In this document: positions 7,268 through 14,760 of the stretch, in pieces | Numbering within the stretch: position 1 is the first letter of the stretch | Layout of the letters: every line of letters starts with the position of its first letter | Origin: an uncultured Collinsella sp. | GTDB lineage: Bacteria; Actinomycetota; Coriobacteriia; Coriobacteriales; Coriobacteriaceae | DNA: 16,343 bases | Reading direction: 5' to 3' | Assembly (NCBI GenBank): GCA_958431945.1 | Contig: CAUASQ010000022.1 | Coordinates: 1-16,343, forward strand | Made by a program: the position numbers and the translations under genes | Notes under the pieces: generated by a model | Databases searched by the model: none | Told to the model about the DNA's origin: nothing | The model's input: only the letters and a program-made list of their open reading frames with translations

Positions 7268-8379
7268 TGGCGCCCGAGCAGCCGGCGCGCTCCGGTATCG
7301 ATTTCTCGGCATTCCGCGATCCCAAGCTGGCTCGCGAGCTCATCGAGCGCATTCATGAGCTTGTCGGCGACCGCACCATCAACCTTATGGAAGTCTGCGG
7401 CACGCATACCGTGAGCATCGGGCGCTATGGCTTTCGCTCCATTATGCCGGCCGGGCTCAAGCTGCTGAGCGGCCCGGGCTGCCCCGTCTGCGTCACCGCC
7501 AACCGCGACATCGACCACGCAATCGCGCTCGCCAACATAGACGGCGCCATCATCACCACCTTTGGCGACATGATGCGCGTGCCCGGATCGTCCACCTCGC
7601 TCGCTGCACAAAAGGCGGCAGGGCGTGACATTCGCATTGTGTACTCCCCGCTCGATGCACTCGACATTGCCGAGCAAAACCCCGATCGCCCGGTTATTTT
7701 TATGGGCGTGGGCTTTGAGACCACAACGCCCACCATCGCCGCCGCCATCTTGGAGGCCGAAGCGCGCGGGCTTTTGAACTTCTCGGTCTATTGCGCCCAC
7801 AAGACCACGCCGCCGGCGTTGCGCGCCATCGCTAACGATCCCGAGACCGCCATCGACGGCTTTATCCTGCCGGGACACGTCGCCACCATCACGGGCTTGG
7901 CGCCCTTTAGCTTTTTGGTCGACGAATTCAATACCCCGGGCGTGGTCACGGGATTTGAACCGGTCGATATCCTGCAGGGCATCTGCATGCTGGTCCAGAT
8001 GGTTGTTGAGGGGCAACCCGCGATCGACAACGCCTACCGTCGCGGCGTCAATGCCGACGGCAATCCTGTGGCGCGCCAGCTGGTCGAGCAGGTATTTGAG
8101 CCGTGCGATACCACATGGCGCGGTCTGGGGCCGATTGCCGGCTCGGGTCTTTCCATCCGGCCCGAGTTCTCGCGCTTTGATGCCCACGTTCGCTTTGACG
8201 TGCCCGTTGAGCCGACGGTTGAGCCGCGCGGGTGCCGCTGCGGCGACGTGCTGCGCGGAGCCATTACGCCGAGCGACTGCCCGCTCTTTGGCCGCGCATG
8301 CACGCCCGAACATCCCGTCGGCCCGTGCATGGTGAGCTCCGAGGGCAGCTGCGCGGCGTACTACCGCTACCGTAACTAG
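7267..8379 (+). CDS. hypD: Hydrogenase maturation factor HypD
   Basis: 370 aa, the usual length. HypD is the Fe-S scaffold on which cyanide from HypE, and CO, are attached to iron together with HypC. Visible signatures are MEVCGTHTVSI (C44), SGPGCPVCVT (C72 and C75), GVGFETTTPT, CAHKTTPPAL and LPGHVATITG. A C-terminal cysteine cluster (C323, C325, C338, C345, C354, C362) supplies the [4Fe-4S] ligands. The start is GTG at 7267, overlapping the hypC stop by one base, with GGAGG at 7255-7259, 7 bases upstream. Translational coupling fits the HypC-HypD complex. Confidence 0.97.
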   Translation: MAPEQPARSGIDFSAFRDPKLARELIERIHELVGDRTINLMEVCGTHTVSIGRYGFRSIMPAGLKLLSGPGCPVCVTANRDIDHAIALANIDGAIITTFGDMMRVPGSSTSLAAQKAAGRDIRIVYSPLDALDIAEQNPDRPVIFMGVGFETTTPTIAAAILEAEARGLLNFSVYCAHKTTPPALRAIANDPETAIDGFILPGHVATITGLAPFSFLVDEFNTPGVVTGFEPVDILQGICMLVQMVVEGQPAIDNAYRRGVNADGNPVARQLVEQVFEPCDTTWRGLGPIAGSGLSIRPEFSRFDAHVRFDVPVEPTVEPRGCRCGDVLRGAITPSDCPLFGRACTPEHPVGPCMVSSEGSCAAYYRYRN

Positions 8380-8427
8380 CCCGGACGCACCCGCACGCTG
8401 GCACCACCCACGATTGGAGTTTTCGAT

Positions 8428-9462
8428 ATGTCCCATAGCGTTACCGATAGCACCGTCCTGCTGGGCCACGGCTCCGGCGGACAGATGATGAAGCGCATCA
8501 TCGATGAGGTCTTTTTGGATGCCTTTGGGTCGCCCGAGCTGCTCGAAGGCAACGACGCCGGCGTCGCCGCGCTGCCCGCGAGCGGGCGCATCGCCATGTC
8601 GACCGACAGCTTTGTAGTCTCGCCGCAGTTCTTCCCCGGTGGCAACATCGGCCGCCTCGCCGTGTGCGGAACCGTCAACGACGTCGCGACCTCGGGCGCC
8701 AACGTGCGCTACCTATCGTGCGGCTTTATCCTCGAAGAGGGCTATCCCATGGATAAGCTCCACCAGATTGTGCAGACGATGGCCGAAACGGCGCACGAAG
8801 CGGGCGTGTCCATAATCACGGGCGACACTAAGGTGGTCGAGCGCGGCGGGGCCGACGGCGTCTATATCAATACCGCCGGCGTGGGCGAGGTACCCGCGGG
8901 CGTGGCGCTCAGCGGCGCAAACTGCCGGCCCGGCGACGTCATCCTGGTGTCGGGCACACTGGGTGACCACGGCATCGCCATCATGAGTCAGCGCGAGGGT
9001 CTGGCGTTTTCGAGCACCATCGAAAGCGACGCCGCGCCGCTCAACCACCTGATTGCCGATGTGCTTTCCGCAGCACCCGACACACGTTGCTTCCGCGACC
9101 CCACGCGCGGTGGCCTGGCGTCCACACTCAACGAGTTTGCACAGGCCAGCGGCGTTGCCATGGAGGTCGACGAGGATGCCGTGCCCGTGCGTCCCGACGT
9201 GCAGGCCGCCTGCGAGATGCTCGGCTACGATGTGCTGCAGGTGGCAAACGAGGGCAAGATGGTTGCCGTCGTGCCGGCCGAACAAGCCGATGCGGCGCTG
9301 GCCGCCATGCGCGCCGCCCGCTACGGCGAGAACGCCGCGATTATCGGCCGCGTGCTGCCACTTGGATCGGACGCTCGACCCGCCGTGCGCGTACGTACCG
9401 GCTGGGGCTCGACCCGCATCCTCGACATGCTCGTAGGAGAGCAGCTGCCGAGAATTTGCTAA
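8428..9462 (+). CDS. hypE: Carbamoyl-dehydratase HypE
   Basis: 344 aa, the normal length. HypE dehydrates, with ATP, the carbamoyl group placed by HypF on its C-terminal cysteine to give a thiocyanate that is passed to iron on HypC-HypD. The protein ends exactly in the hallmark PRIC with C344. The PurM/ThiL-like ATP-binding half shows LGHGSGGQMMKRII, GNDAGV, STDSFVV, GGNIGRLAVCGTVNDVA and ITGDTKVV. The C-terminal half has DPTRGGLA and NEGKMVAVV. The ATG at 8428 has TTGGAG upstream. It lies 48 bases after hypD and closes the hyp block; hypA and hypB do not follow. Confidence 0.97.
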   Translation: MSHSVTDSTVLLGHGSGGQMMKRIIDEVFLDAFGSPELLEGNDAGVAALPASGRIAMSTDSFVVSPQFFPGGNIGRLAVCGTVNDVATSGANVRYLSCGFILEEGYPMDKLHQIVQTMAETAHEAGVSIITGDTKVVERGGADGVYINTAGVGEVPAGVALSGANCRPGDVILVSGTLGDHGIAIMSQREGLAFSSTIESDAAPLNHLIADVLSAAPDTRCFRDPTRGGLASTLNEFAQASGVAMEVDEDAVPVRPDVQAACEMLGYDVLQVANEGKMVAVVPAEQADAALAAMRAARYGENAAIIGRVLPLGSDARPAVRVRTGWGSTRILDMLVGEQLPRIC

Positions 9463-9485
9463 CGACAAAGGCTCAGGGCTATTAA
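9456..9485 (+). promoter_or_regulatory. Weak candidate promoter for the HAD phosphatase gene
   Basis: TTGCTA (9456-9461), 18 bases, then TATTAA (9480-9485), each 4 of 6 to consensus. It overlaps the hypE stop region. It would separate the phosphatase from the hyp operon, but the match is modest. Confidence 0.25.
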
Positions 9486-9567
9486 AGATATTCAGATTCC
9501 AAACATGCCCGGCACGCATGCCCAGTATCATGGGGTGCGTTTTACAACTCAAGCGGCAGGAGCACCC

Positions 9568-10236
9568 ATGGCAGCAGCTTTTTCCCATGTGATCTTTGAC
9601 CTGGACGGCACCATTCTCAACACGCTCGAGGACCTGGCGGCCGCCGGCAACCATGCCTGCGAGGCGCACGGCTGGCCCACGTTTGCCGTTGACGAGTACC
9701 GCTACAAGGTGGGAAACGGCATGCTCAAGCTGGTTGAGCGCTTTATGCCCGCCGAGTACGCAGGCGACGGCCGCATGTTTGAGCAAACGCTTGCCGAGTT
9801 TAGGGCTTACTACGGCGAGCACAAGGAAGACCACACCGCTCCCTATGCCGGCACGATCGAGATGCTCGACCGCTTGCGCGCCGCGGGCGTTCAGCTTGCC
9901 GTGCTCACTAACAAGGACCACGTCTCGGCGGCTCCGCTTATCGAAAAGTATTTTGGTTCCGAGCGCTTTGCGCTGGTGCAGGGCCGTGTCGATGCGTTTC
10001 CGCCCAAGCCCGAAGCACCCGTCACGCTGCATGTGATGGAAGAGCTAGGCGCCGACCCGGCGACCACGCTCTACGTAGGCGATTCCAATGTCGATATCCT
10101 GACCGGCCACAACGCCGGCCTTAAGAGTGCGGGCGTCAGCTGGGGTTTCCGCGGCCGCGCAGAGCTGGAGGCCGCCAGCGCCGACTACGTGGTGGACACC
10201 CAGGCAGAGCTCGCGGCGCTGATCCTGGGCGAGTAA
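9568..10236 (+). CDS. HAD-superfamily phosphatase, phosphoglycolate phosphatase (Gph)-like
   Basis: 222 aa. All four HAD motifs are present: motif I FDLDGTILNT (nucleophile D11, acid/base D13), motif II VLTNK (T114), motif III lysine K147 in FPPKPEAP, and motif IV YVGDSNVD (D172 and D176). A helical cap (about 18-85) places it in the subclass I group with Gph and pyrophosphatase PpaX; the true substrate cannot be told. The ATG at 9568 is preceded by AGGAG 5 bases upstream. An in-frame ATG at 9505 would add 21 residues without HAD character and is rejected. It is followed by the hairpin array, and probably is not functionally tied to the hyp genes. Confidence 0.93.
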   Translation: MAAAFSHVIFDLDGTILNTLEDLAAAGNHACEAHGWPTFAVDEYRYKVGNGMLKLVERFMPAEYAGDGRMFEQTLAEFRAYYGEHKEDHTAPYAGTIEMLDRLRAAGVQLAVLTNKDHVSAAPLIEKYFGSERFALVQGRVDAFPPKPEAPVTLHVMEELGADPATTLYVGDSNVDILTGHNAGLKSAGVSWGFRGRAELEAASADYVVDTQAELAALILGE

Positions 10237-10278
10237 CGAGCGACACTGCTTAACGCAGCTGCGACAATTCTTCCGCGC

Positions 10279-10448
10279 GGAAAGCGCATCCCGTTTTGGA
10301 GCTCCGGAATGGGATGCGCTTTCCGTTTGAGGCGCATCAGGGAAACCGCATCCCGTTTCAGAGCAATATTCCGGGTCGCACTTTCCGCAACCCACCCCAT
10401 CCGGAAAATGCGACCCACTATTCGGGCAAAAACCGGGTCGCGGTTTCC
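10279..10448. repeat. Three hairpin units at an exact 62-bp period
   Basis: The core GGAAA-NN-GC-(A/G)(T/A)-CCC occurs six times in strictly alternating orientation. The plus copies start at 10279, 10341 and 10403; the minus copies end at 10324, 10386 and 10448. Each pair spans 46 bp, the linkers are 16 bp, and both series repeat every 62 bp. Unit 1 is a near-perfect 17-18-bp stem (GGAAAGCGCATCCC against GGGATGCGCTTTCC is exact). Unit 2 pairs less well with itself, but its right arm pairs 14 of 15 with the left arm of unit 3. A 12-bp palindrome, TTCCGCGCGGAA, sits at 10271-10282. The linkers are not alike. No protein is supported here. Confidence 0.8.
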
Positions 10449-10478
10449 AAAGCACTCGATGCAACGCTGGCACAAGGA

Positions 10479-10535
10479 GTGTCCCCAACTGCCGCCTGGT
10501 CATTTAAGAACGTCCCCAATGACTACAAGTGCCGC
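10479..10535. repeat. Short GTCCCC-type intergenic repeats
   Basis: GTGTCCCCAACTGCCG and GAACGTCCCCAA (10508-10519), followed by AAGTGCCG, form a composite seen again near the right edge (16190-16233: GTGTCCCAAGGTGCCGG, GAACGTCCCCAA, AGTGCCGG). This is the remaining content of the 378-base gene-free stretch between the phosphatase and the lipoprotein. It looks like debris of a dispersed repeat family. Confidence 0.45.
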
Positions 10536-10583
10536 ACCATGGCAACGACGCAGGTAGAGGATGGGCGGCGCGCAGCGTCAACT

Positions 10584-10612
10584 GGTTACGCGGTTCGTAG
10601 AACCGCGTAACC
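10584..10612 (-). terminator. Perfect 13-bp hairpin at the lipoprotein gene end (terminator-like, no U-run)
   Basis: GGTTACGCGGTTC and GAACCGCGTAACC pair perfectly around a 3-base loop, starting 2 bases past the lipoprotein stop codon. Neither strand has the T-run of an intrinsic terminator, so it may instead protect the mRNA 3' end or act with a termination factor. Confidence 0.4.
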
Positions 10613-10614
10613 CC

Positions 10615-11172
10615 CTAGCTCAGCATTGCATCCATCATCTCGGAGTTGACGGAGTCGTCGGCAGACCACTCGCCGTCATCGTTGCAGGTGTACTTGAAGA
10701 TAACCGTGGTCTTCCTGGGCTCGGTGGCCTTGGTCACATCGACCATAACCTGACCGGCCATCTTGTACAGCTCGTCATCGGAAGGAACCGTGTCAAGCGC
10801 GGCGACCTTCTCCTGATACTGGGTGGAGAAGTCCTCGACGATCTTGTTCATAGACTTGCAGGTGATAGAGACCTCGGCAGTCGCGACGCCCTTGTCCTCG
10901 TCGACCGTCACGTCGCCGATCTTGTAGTCAAAACCCTCGAGATAGGTCTTGGCATACTCCTTGGGATCGATACCCAGCTGCTCGAACTCGTCGCCCGAAG
11001 CCTCCTCCAGGCCAGAGAGGAAGTCGTCGCCACCGTTCTTGACCTCGTCAAACTGCGTCGTAAGATCCTCGGTGATGAGCTCCTCAACCGAAGGACCTCC
11101 ACAGCCGGAAAGCACGACCACGCATGCAACCAAGACGGCCATGAGGGGCGCAAGCAGCAGCTTCTTTTTCAT
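10615..11172 (-). CDS. Secreted lipoprotein of unknown function
   Basis: 185 aa. It opens with a lipoprotein signal: MKKK, a hydrophobic run (about 5-20) and the lipobox LSGC with C24, so the mature protein is anchored on the outer face of the membrane. The mature part (24-185) is acidic and has no membrane segment. It begins with a helical region (VEELITEDLTTQFDEV) and continues with alternating strands near the C terminus (VATAEVSITCKS, KTTVIFKYTCNDDGEWS). It resembles in style the small actinobacterial and clostridial lipoproteins of DUF5105 type, but I cannot confirm that. The ATG at 11172 is set by GGGAGGA 6 bases upstream and by the signal peptide; the frame runs open to 11391 with no signal-like start. 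It probably has its own promoter, since a terminator separates it from the EIIA gene upstream. Confidence 0.88.
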   Translation of the reverse strand: MKKKLLLAPLMAVLVACVVVLSGCGGPSVEELITEDLTTQFDEVKNGGDDFLSGLEEASGDEFEQLGIDPKEYAKTYLEGFDYKIGDVTVDEDKGVATAEVSITCKSMNKIVEDFSTQYQEKVAALDTVPSDDELYKMAGQVMVDVTKATEPRKTTVIFKYTCNDDGEWSADDSVNSEMMDAMLS

Positions 11173-11237
11173 GTTGTTCCTCCCAATGAGCGGCACCGCG
11201 CTTCCCGGACGCGGAACACGTTGTAATAAGTAAGCCC

Positions 11238-11267
11238 ATACTATCCACTTATGAACACCCTCGGCAA
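11238..11267 (-). promoter_or_regulatory. Candidate promoter of the lipoprotein gene
   Basis: On the minus strand, TTGCCG (11267-11262), 18 bases, then TAGTAT (11243-11238), about 65 bases upstream of the start codon. Each box matches consensus at 4 of 6. The -10 context GGATAGTATGG also occurs at 3440-3450 on the plus strand. Confidence 0.4.
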
Positions 11268-11353
11268 CGCGAAGGCGCGGTCGGTTCGTTTTAGCGTCCG
11301 AACGGTTTGCAAGCCCGCCCAACGTACAATAAAACGCTTCCCCGCGATGCAAT

Positions 11354-11382
11354 AAAAAAGGTGGCCGGAAAACCCGACCACC
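11354..11382 (-). terminator. Rho-independent terminator of the EIIA gene
   Basis: On the minus strand GGTGGTCGG pairs with CCGGCCACC (9 bp, one G-U) around GTTTT, followed by TTTTTT. It lies 27 bases past the EIIA stop and separates that gene from the lipoprotein. Confidence 0.88.
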
Positions 11383-11408
11383 CTTGCACATCCTTTGGAT
11401 GCCGCAGT

Positions 11409-11945
11409 TTACTTGCGGACGACCTTAACGATGGCGTCACCGGCGGCGACGGCGGACTCTGCCTCAACGGTGAGCTCGACGTCGGCAAACTCGGCGGTGT
11501 TGGACACGGCCACCACGACGCAGTCCTTATAACCAGCAGCGGCGATCTTGGCGCGGTCGATCTTGAGTATGGGCTGGCCGGCCTTCACAACGTCGTCGGC
11601 CTTGACGAAGCCCTCGAAGCCATCGCCGTTCATGTTGACGGTATCGACGCCAACGTGCACCAGAACCTCGATGCCGCTATCGGACTGCAGACCCACGGCG
11701 TGACCCATGGTGACGGTCACCTTACCGTCGCAGGGAGCGTAGACCAGATCGTCCTCGGGCCACACGGCGCAGCCCTTGCCCAGAACCTCGCCGCCAAAGA
11801 CGGGATCGGGCACGTCAGCCATCTTGATGACCTTGCCCTTGACGGGCGAGCACAGCACGTCGGCGCCGGCAGAAGCAGAGATGGAGGCCGGAGCAGCGGC
11901 AGCCGCGGGCTCAGCCTTCTTCTTGAACATATCAAACAGACCCAT
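11409..11945 (-). CDS. Stand-alone PTS glucose-type EIIA protein
   Basis: 178 aa. It is a phosphocarrier that takes phosphate from HPr and passes it to an EIIB of the glucose/sucrose/beta-glucoside PTS family. After a short amphipathic start (MGLFDMFKKK) and an Ala-rich linker (11-28) comes the EIIA domain (about 30-178). H97 in VLVHVGVDTV is the phosphorylated histidine and H82 in GHAVGL the supporting one; their 15-residue spacing equals H75/H90 of E. coli EIIA-Glc. GDGFEGFV follows as in the family. The ATG at 11945 is set by AGGAG 7 bases upstream. It is downstream of the 6-phospho-beta-glucosidase but has its own promoter. No EIIB or EIIC is in the window, so it must serve a permease elsewhere. 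Confidence 0.95.
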   Translation of the reverse strand: MGLFDMFKKKAEPAAAAAPASISASAGADVLCSPVKGKVIKMADVPDPVFGGEVLGKGCAVWPEDDLVYAPCDGKVTVTMGHAVGLQSDSGIEVLVHVGVDTVNMNGDGFEGFVKADDVVKAGQPILKIDRAKIAAAGYKDCVVVAVSNTAEFADVELTVEAESAVAAGDAIVKVVRK

Positions 11946-11994
11946 ACGTTTTCTCCTCTTGATTAAGCGCAACGTTGTGCGCATGCCTACGGTA

Positions 11995-12023
11995 ATTATA
12001 GTGCCAAATGGTTCAAATGCTAA
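11995..12023 (-). promoter_or_regulatory. Promoter of the EIIA gene
   Basis: On the minus strand, TTAGCA (12023-12018), exactly 17 bases, then a perfect TATAAT (12000-11995), 50 bases upstream of the start codon. It is the best sigma-70-type promoter in the window. Confidence 0.65.
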
Positions 12024-12085
12024 GGTGGGGACTCGAATCGCGAGCCCATCCCAAGGCTTTTCCCCAGTGGCACTCATCTTGTCGA

Positions 12086-13534
12086 TTAAGCCAGACCCTC
12101 GGTGCCGTTGGACTTAATGATCTTCTGATATGCGAAGAAGCTGTCCTTGCGGCGGCGCTTGTAGGTACCGGTTCCGTCGTCGTACTTATCGACGTGGATG
12201 AAGCCGTAGCGCTTGCGCATCTCACCGGTGCCGGCGGACACCAGGTCGATGGGGCCCCACCAGGTGTAGGCAATCAGGTCGACGCCGTCGGCGATTGCCT
12301 CGCCCATGGCCTTGATGTGGCTGCGCAGATAGGCGATGCGGTACGGGTCGTGGATGGAGCCGTCCTCCTCGACCTCGTCGTAAGCGCCCATGCCGTTCTC
12401 GACCACCATCAGCGGAATCTCGTAGCGGGCGTAAATCTCGTTGAGGGCAATGCGCAGGCCCAGCGGATCGATCTGCCAGCCCCAGTCGGTGGACTCCAGA
12501 TAGGGATTCTTGCCGCCAAAGGTCATGTTGCCCTCGGTCATCTCATGGTCCTTGTGGGTGCCCACGGTGCCGGACATGTAGTAGCTAAAGGTGTAGAAAT
12601 CAACCTTGCCGTCGGCGATATCCTGCAGGTCGCCGTCCTCCATCACGAGCTCAACATCGTTCTCGGCCCAGAAGCGCTTGGCATAGAACGGGTACTTGCC
12701 GCGCACCTGCACGTCGGAGCAGTACCAGTTCATGGTATTCATCTCCTGCTGCGTGGCGAACACGTCGGCCGGATCGCACGTGGCGGCATAGGAAAGGATG
12801 AAGCAGTCCATGTTGCCCATCTTAAACTGCGGGTAATGCTCGTGGGCATAGCGCACGACGCGGCCGCCGGCGACAAACTGGTGATGCAGCGCCTGCATAC
12901 GAGCCTGCGGCGTAGTGTGGACCGCCGACGCCGGACCCTCAAAGCCCTGAATCATGCTGGTCTCAAAGAGGTTGCCAATGTCCTGAGTACCGCAGTTGAT
13001 CTCGTTGAAGGTGAGCCAGAACTTAACCTTGTCCTGATAGCGGTCGAAGACGGTCTGGCAGTACTTCTCAAAGAAGCCGATGAGCTCGCGGCTCGCCCAG
13101 CCGTTGTATTTCTCGACCAGGTGATAGGGCATCTCGTAGTGCGAGAGGGTCACGAGCGGCTCGATATTGTGGGCACGCAGGCAGTCGAAAACGCGGTCGT
13201 AGAAGGCGAGGCCGGCCTCGTTGGGCTCGGCGTCATCGCCGTTGGGGAAGATGCGGCTCCAGGAGATGGACATGCGGAACATGTTGAAGCCCATCTCGGC
13301 GAACAGCGCGATGTCCTCCTCGTAGTGATGGTAGAAATCGATGCCGTCATGGTTGGGGTAGAAACGGTCGGGGTCGATGTCGATCGTAATCTGGCGCGGC
13401 TCCTTGTAGCTGCCGCCCAGGAAGTGGTCGTCGACGGAAGGACCGCGGCCGTCCACGTTCCAAGCGCCCTCAAACTGGTTGGCGGCGGTGGCGCCACCCC
13501 AATAGAAGCCCTCGGGGAACTTGATGTTTGCCAT
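12086..13534 (-). CDS. GH1 6-phospho-beta-glucosidase
   Basis: 482 aa, full length for GH1. It hydrolyses 6-phospho-beta-glucosides (phospho-cellobiose, arbutin or salicin type) delivered by a PTS. The N terminus FPEGFYWGGATAANQFEGAW is the GH1 signature. The acid/base is E178 in TFNEIN and the nucleophile is E379 in VVENGMG. Near the C terminus, S433, K441 and Y443 in SAGTGEMRKRYGFI match the phosphate-binding loop that marks 6-phospho-glycosidases rather than plain beta-glucosidases. The ATG at 13534 is 5 bases after AGGAGAT; an ATG two codons earlier is too close to it, and the open frame back to 14038 runs antisense to the regulator gene. It is divergent from the RpiR regulator, its probable controller. 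Confidence 0.96.
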   Translation of the reverse strand: MANIKFPEGFYWGGATAANQFEGAWNVDGRGPSVDDHFLGGSYKEPRQITIDIDPDRFYPNHDGIDFYHHYEEDIALFAEMGFNMFRMSISWSRIFPNGDDAEPNEAGLAFYDRVFDCLRAHNIEPLVTLSHYEMPYHLVEKYNGWASRELIGFFEKYCQTVFDRYQDKVKFWLTFNEINCGTQDIGNLFETSMIQGFEGPASAVHTTPQARMQALHHQFVAGGRVVRYAHEHYPQFKMGNMDCFILSYAATCDPADVFATQQEMNTMNWYCSDVQVRGKYPFYAKRFWAENDVELVMEDGDLQDIADGKVDFYTFSYYMSGTVGTHKDHEMTEGNMTFGGKNPYLESTDWGWQIDPLGLRIALNEIYARYEIPLMVVENGMGAYDEVEEDGSIHDPYRIAYLRSHIKAMGEAIADGVDLIAYTWWGPIDLVSAGTGEMRKRYGFIHVDKYDDGTGTYKRRRKDSFFAYQKIIKSNGTEGLA

Positions 13535-13611
13535 GAGCATCTCCTTTGCATCGCGGGTCGATAAGCCGAGTATCGCCCACGCGCGGGACGGGCAGAAGCG
13601 GGCGCGCCAAA

Positions 13612-13665
13612 CCTGACACTTCTTTTCGCGCCCACGGACCGCCGCCGCCCCGTCCCTGACACTTC
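13612..13665. repeat. Pair of CCTGACACTTC direct repeats in the bgl/RpiR divergent region
   Basis: CCTGACACTTC occurs at 13612-13622 and again at 13655-13665, 43 bases apart (about four helical turns), inside the 202-base gap between the GH1 gene and the regulator. It could be the operator of the RpiR protein, or part of the dispersed GTCCC-type repeats, since CCTGTCCCC follows at 13696-13704. Confidence 0.4.
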
Positions 13666-13736
13666 CTGATACCGACCGAAACGTGCCAAAATAAGCCTGT
13701 CCCCTTTTAGCCGATTTAGCGAGTGCGGGAGTTCGC

Positions 13737-14591
13737 ATGGATATCAAACGCAAGATCACCGAGGCGCAGGGCCTCACCCCCACCGAGCAACAACTCGGCA
13801 TTGCAGCCCTTACCATCGGCGAGGACGTCCGCGGGCTTTCTATTAAGGAATTTGCCGCGCGCACCAACGTTTCTGTTGCGAGCGTGCACCGTTTTTGCAA
13901 AAAGCTCGGCCTCGAGGGATTCAAAGATCTCAAGGTCGAGCTCATCCGCCTGGCGACCGAGGCAGGAAACCGCCGCGACGTGGACATCAACTTTCCCTTC
14001 GACGCTACGTCCACCCCTGCGCAGGTCATGGAGCGCATGGAGGGGCTCTACCAGACCACGCTGGCCGAAACACAGGAGCTGCTCGACCCCATGCAGCTTG
14101 ACCACGCCGCCAAGCTCATCGCGAACGCCCGACAGGTCGACATCTACACGGGCTCGCACAACCTCTATCCAGCGGGAATGTTCCGCGACCGCCTGCTCTC
14201 CGCCGGTAAAAGCGCAACGTGCCACAACGGTGTCGAGGCCCAGGTGCGAACGGCACTCGCCTCGGGTCCCGACCATGCGGCAATCGTCATCTCCTACAGC
14301 GGCCTTGCCCCCAACCTCAAGGACATCTTGCCGATCCTCAGCAGTCGGCATGTCCCGGTCATCGTCATCGGCACGCCTTATTGCGCTCGCATTCACCCCG
14401 GCTTTGCCGCCTACCTTACGGTGAGTGACCACGAGAGCATGACGCATCGCATCACACAGTTCGCCAGCCACATCGCCGTGCAATACGTGCTCGATTCGCT
14501 CTACAGCAGCTACTTCGCCAAAGATTACGACCGCTGCTCCGAATTCCTAGAGCGTTCATTCCCCTACACCCGCCTACCCGGGCTCAAGTAG
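13737..14591 (+). CDS. RpiR/MurR-family transcription regulator (HTH plus SIS domain)
   Basis: 284 aa, the normal length. The N-terminal HTH_6 domain (about 1-76) has the family patterns LTPTEQQLGIAAL, LSIKEFAARTNVSVASVHRFCKKLGL and GFKDLKVEL. The SIS sugar-phosphate-binding domain (about 118-252) shows VDIYTGSHN and VISYSGLAPNL. SIS regulators sense phosphosugars, so 6-phospho-beta-glucosides or glucose-6-phosphate are likely effectors given the divergent GH1 gene. The ATG at 13737 follows GGGAG by 5 bases. A near-identical intergenic repeat element begins 2 bases after its stop. Confidence 0.94.
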   Translation: MDIKRKITEAQGLTPTEQQLGIAALTIGEDVRGLSIKEFAARTNVSVASVHRFCKKLGLEGFKDLKVELIRLATEAGNRRDVDINFPFDATSTPAQVMERMEGLYQTTLAETQELLDPMQLDHAAKLIANARQVDIYTGSHNLYPAGMFRDRLLSAGKSATCHNGVEAQVRTALASGPDHAAIVISYSGLAPNLKDILPILSSRHVPVIVIGTPYCARIHPGFAAYLTVSDHESMTHRITQFASHIAVQYVLDSLYSSYFAKDYDRCSEFLERSFPYTRLPGLK

Positions 14592-14593
14592 CG

Positions 14594-14694
14594 ACGAGCG
14601 TGGATTTTTGGACGCCTATCTAACGAGCGTGGATAATCTCCCACTTTGAGCCTACACGGGGGCCAAAAACGGGAGATTATCCACGCTCGTGTTG
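14594..14694. repeat. Intergenic inverted-repeat element, copy 1 (left of fic)
   Basis: The element starts with the 12-mer ACGAGCGTGGAT (14594-14605), repeated at 14623. From there ACGAGCGTGGATAATCTCCC (14623-14642) pairs perfectly over 20 bp with 14671-14690 around a 28-base loop. A second copy in the same orientation lies right of fic. It begins two bases after the RpiR stop and may also serve as that gene's 3' hairpin; no T-run follows. Confidence 0.85.
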
Positions 14695-14760
14695 AATGAT
14701 CCGTTTTCCTCTGCGCCCGAGGGACCACTCGACCACCTTGCACCAAAGCAATAACGACTT

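Noticed and set aside
5922..10032. Long minus-strand open frames opposite hypF, hypD and hypE
   Set aside because: The plus-strand genes are unambiguous; the antisense frames have no recognisable domains or start signals.
10279..10448. CRISPR array
   Set aside because: The cores alternate strand as inverted repeats, linkers are only 16 bases, there are only three units and no cas genes.
10045..10610. Open frames on both strands across the hairpin array
   Set aside because: They translate the repeats themselves, lack ribosome-binding sites and domains, and one overlaps the end of the phosphatase gene.
12028..12047. tRNA-like T-loop text (GATTCGAGTCCCC) on the minus strand upstream of the EIIA gene
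   Set aside because: The five bases on each side of the loop do not pair, no acceptor or anticodon stem can be drawn, and a clear promoter overlaps it.
12008..13564. Long plus-strand open frame antisense to the GH1 gene
   Set aside because: The GH1 frame has full catalytic motifs. The antisense frame is a low-complexity Val/Leu/His shadow typical of high-GC codon bias.
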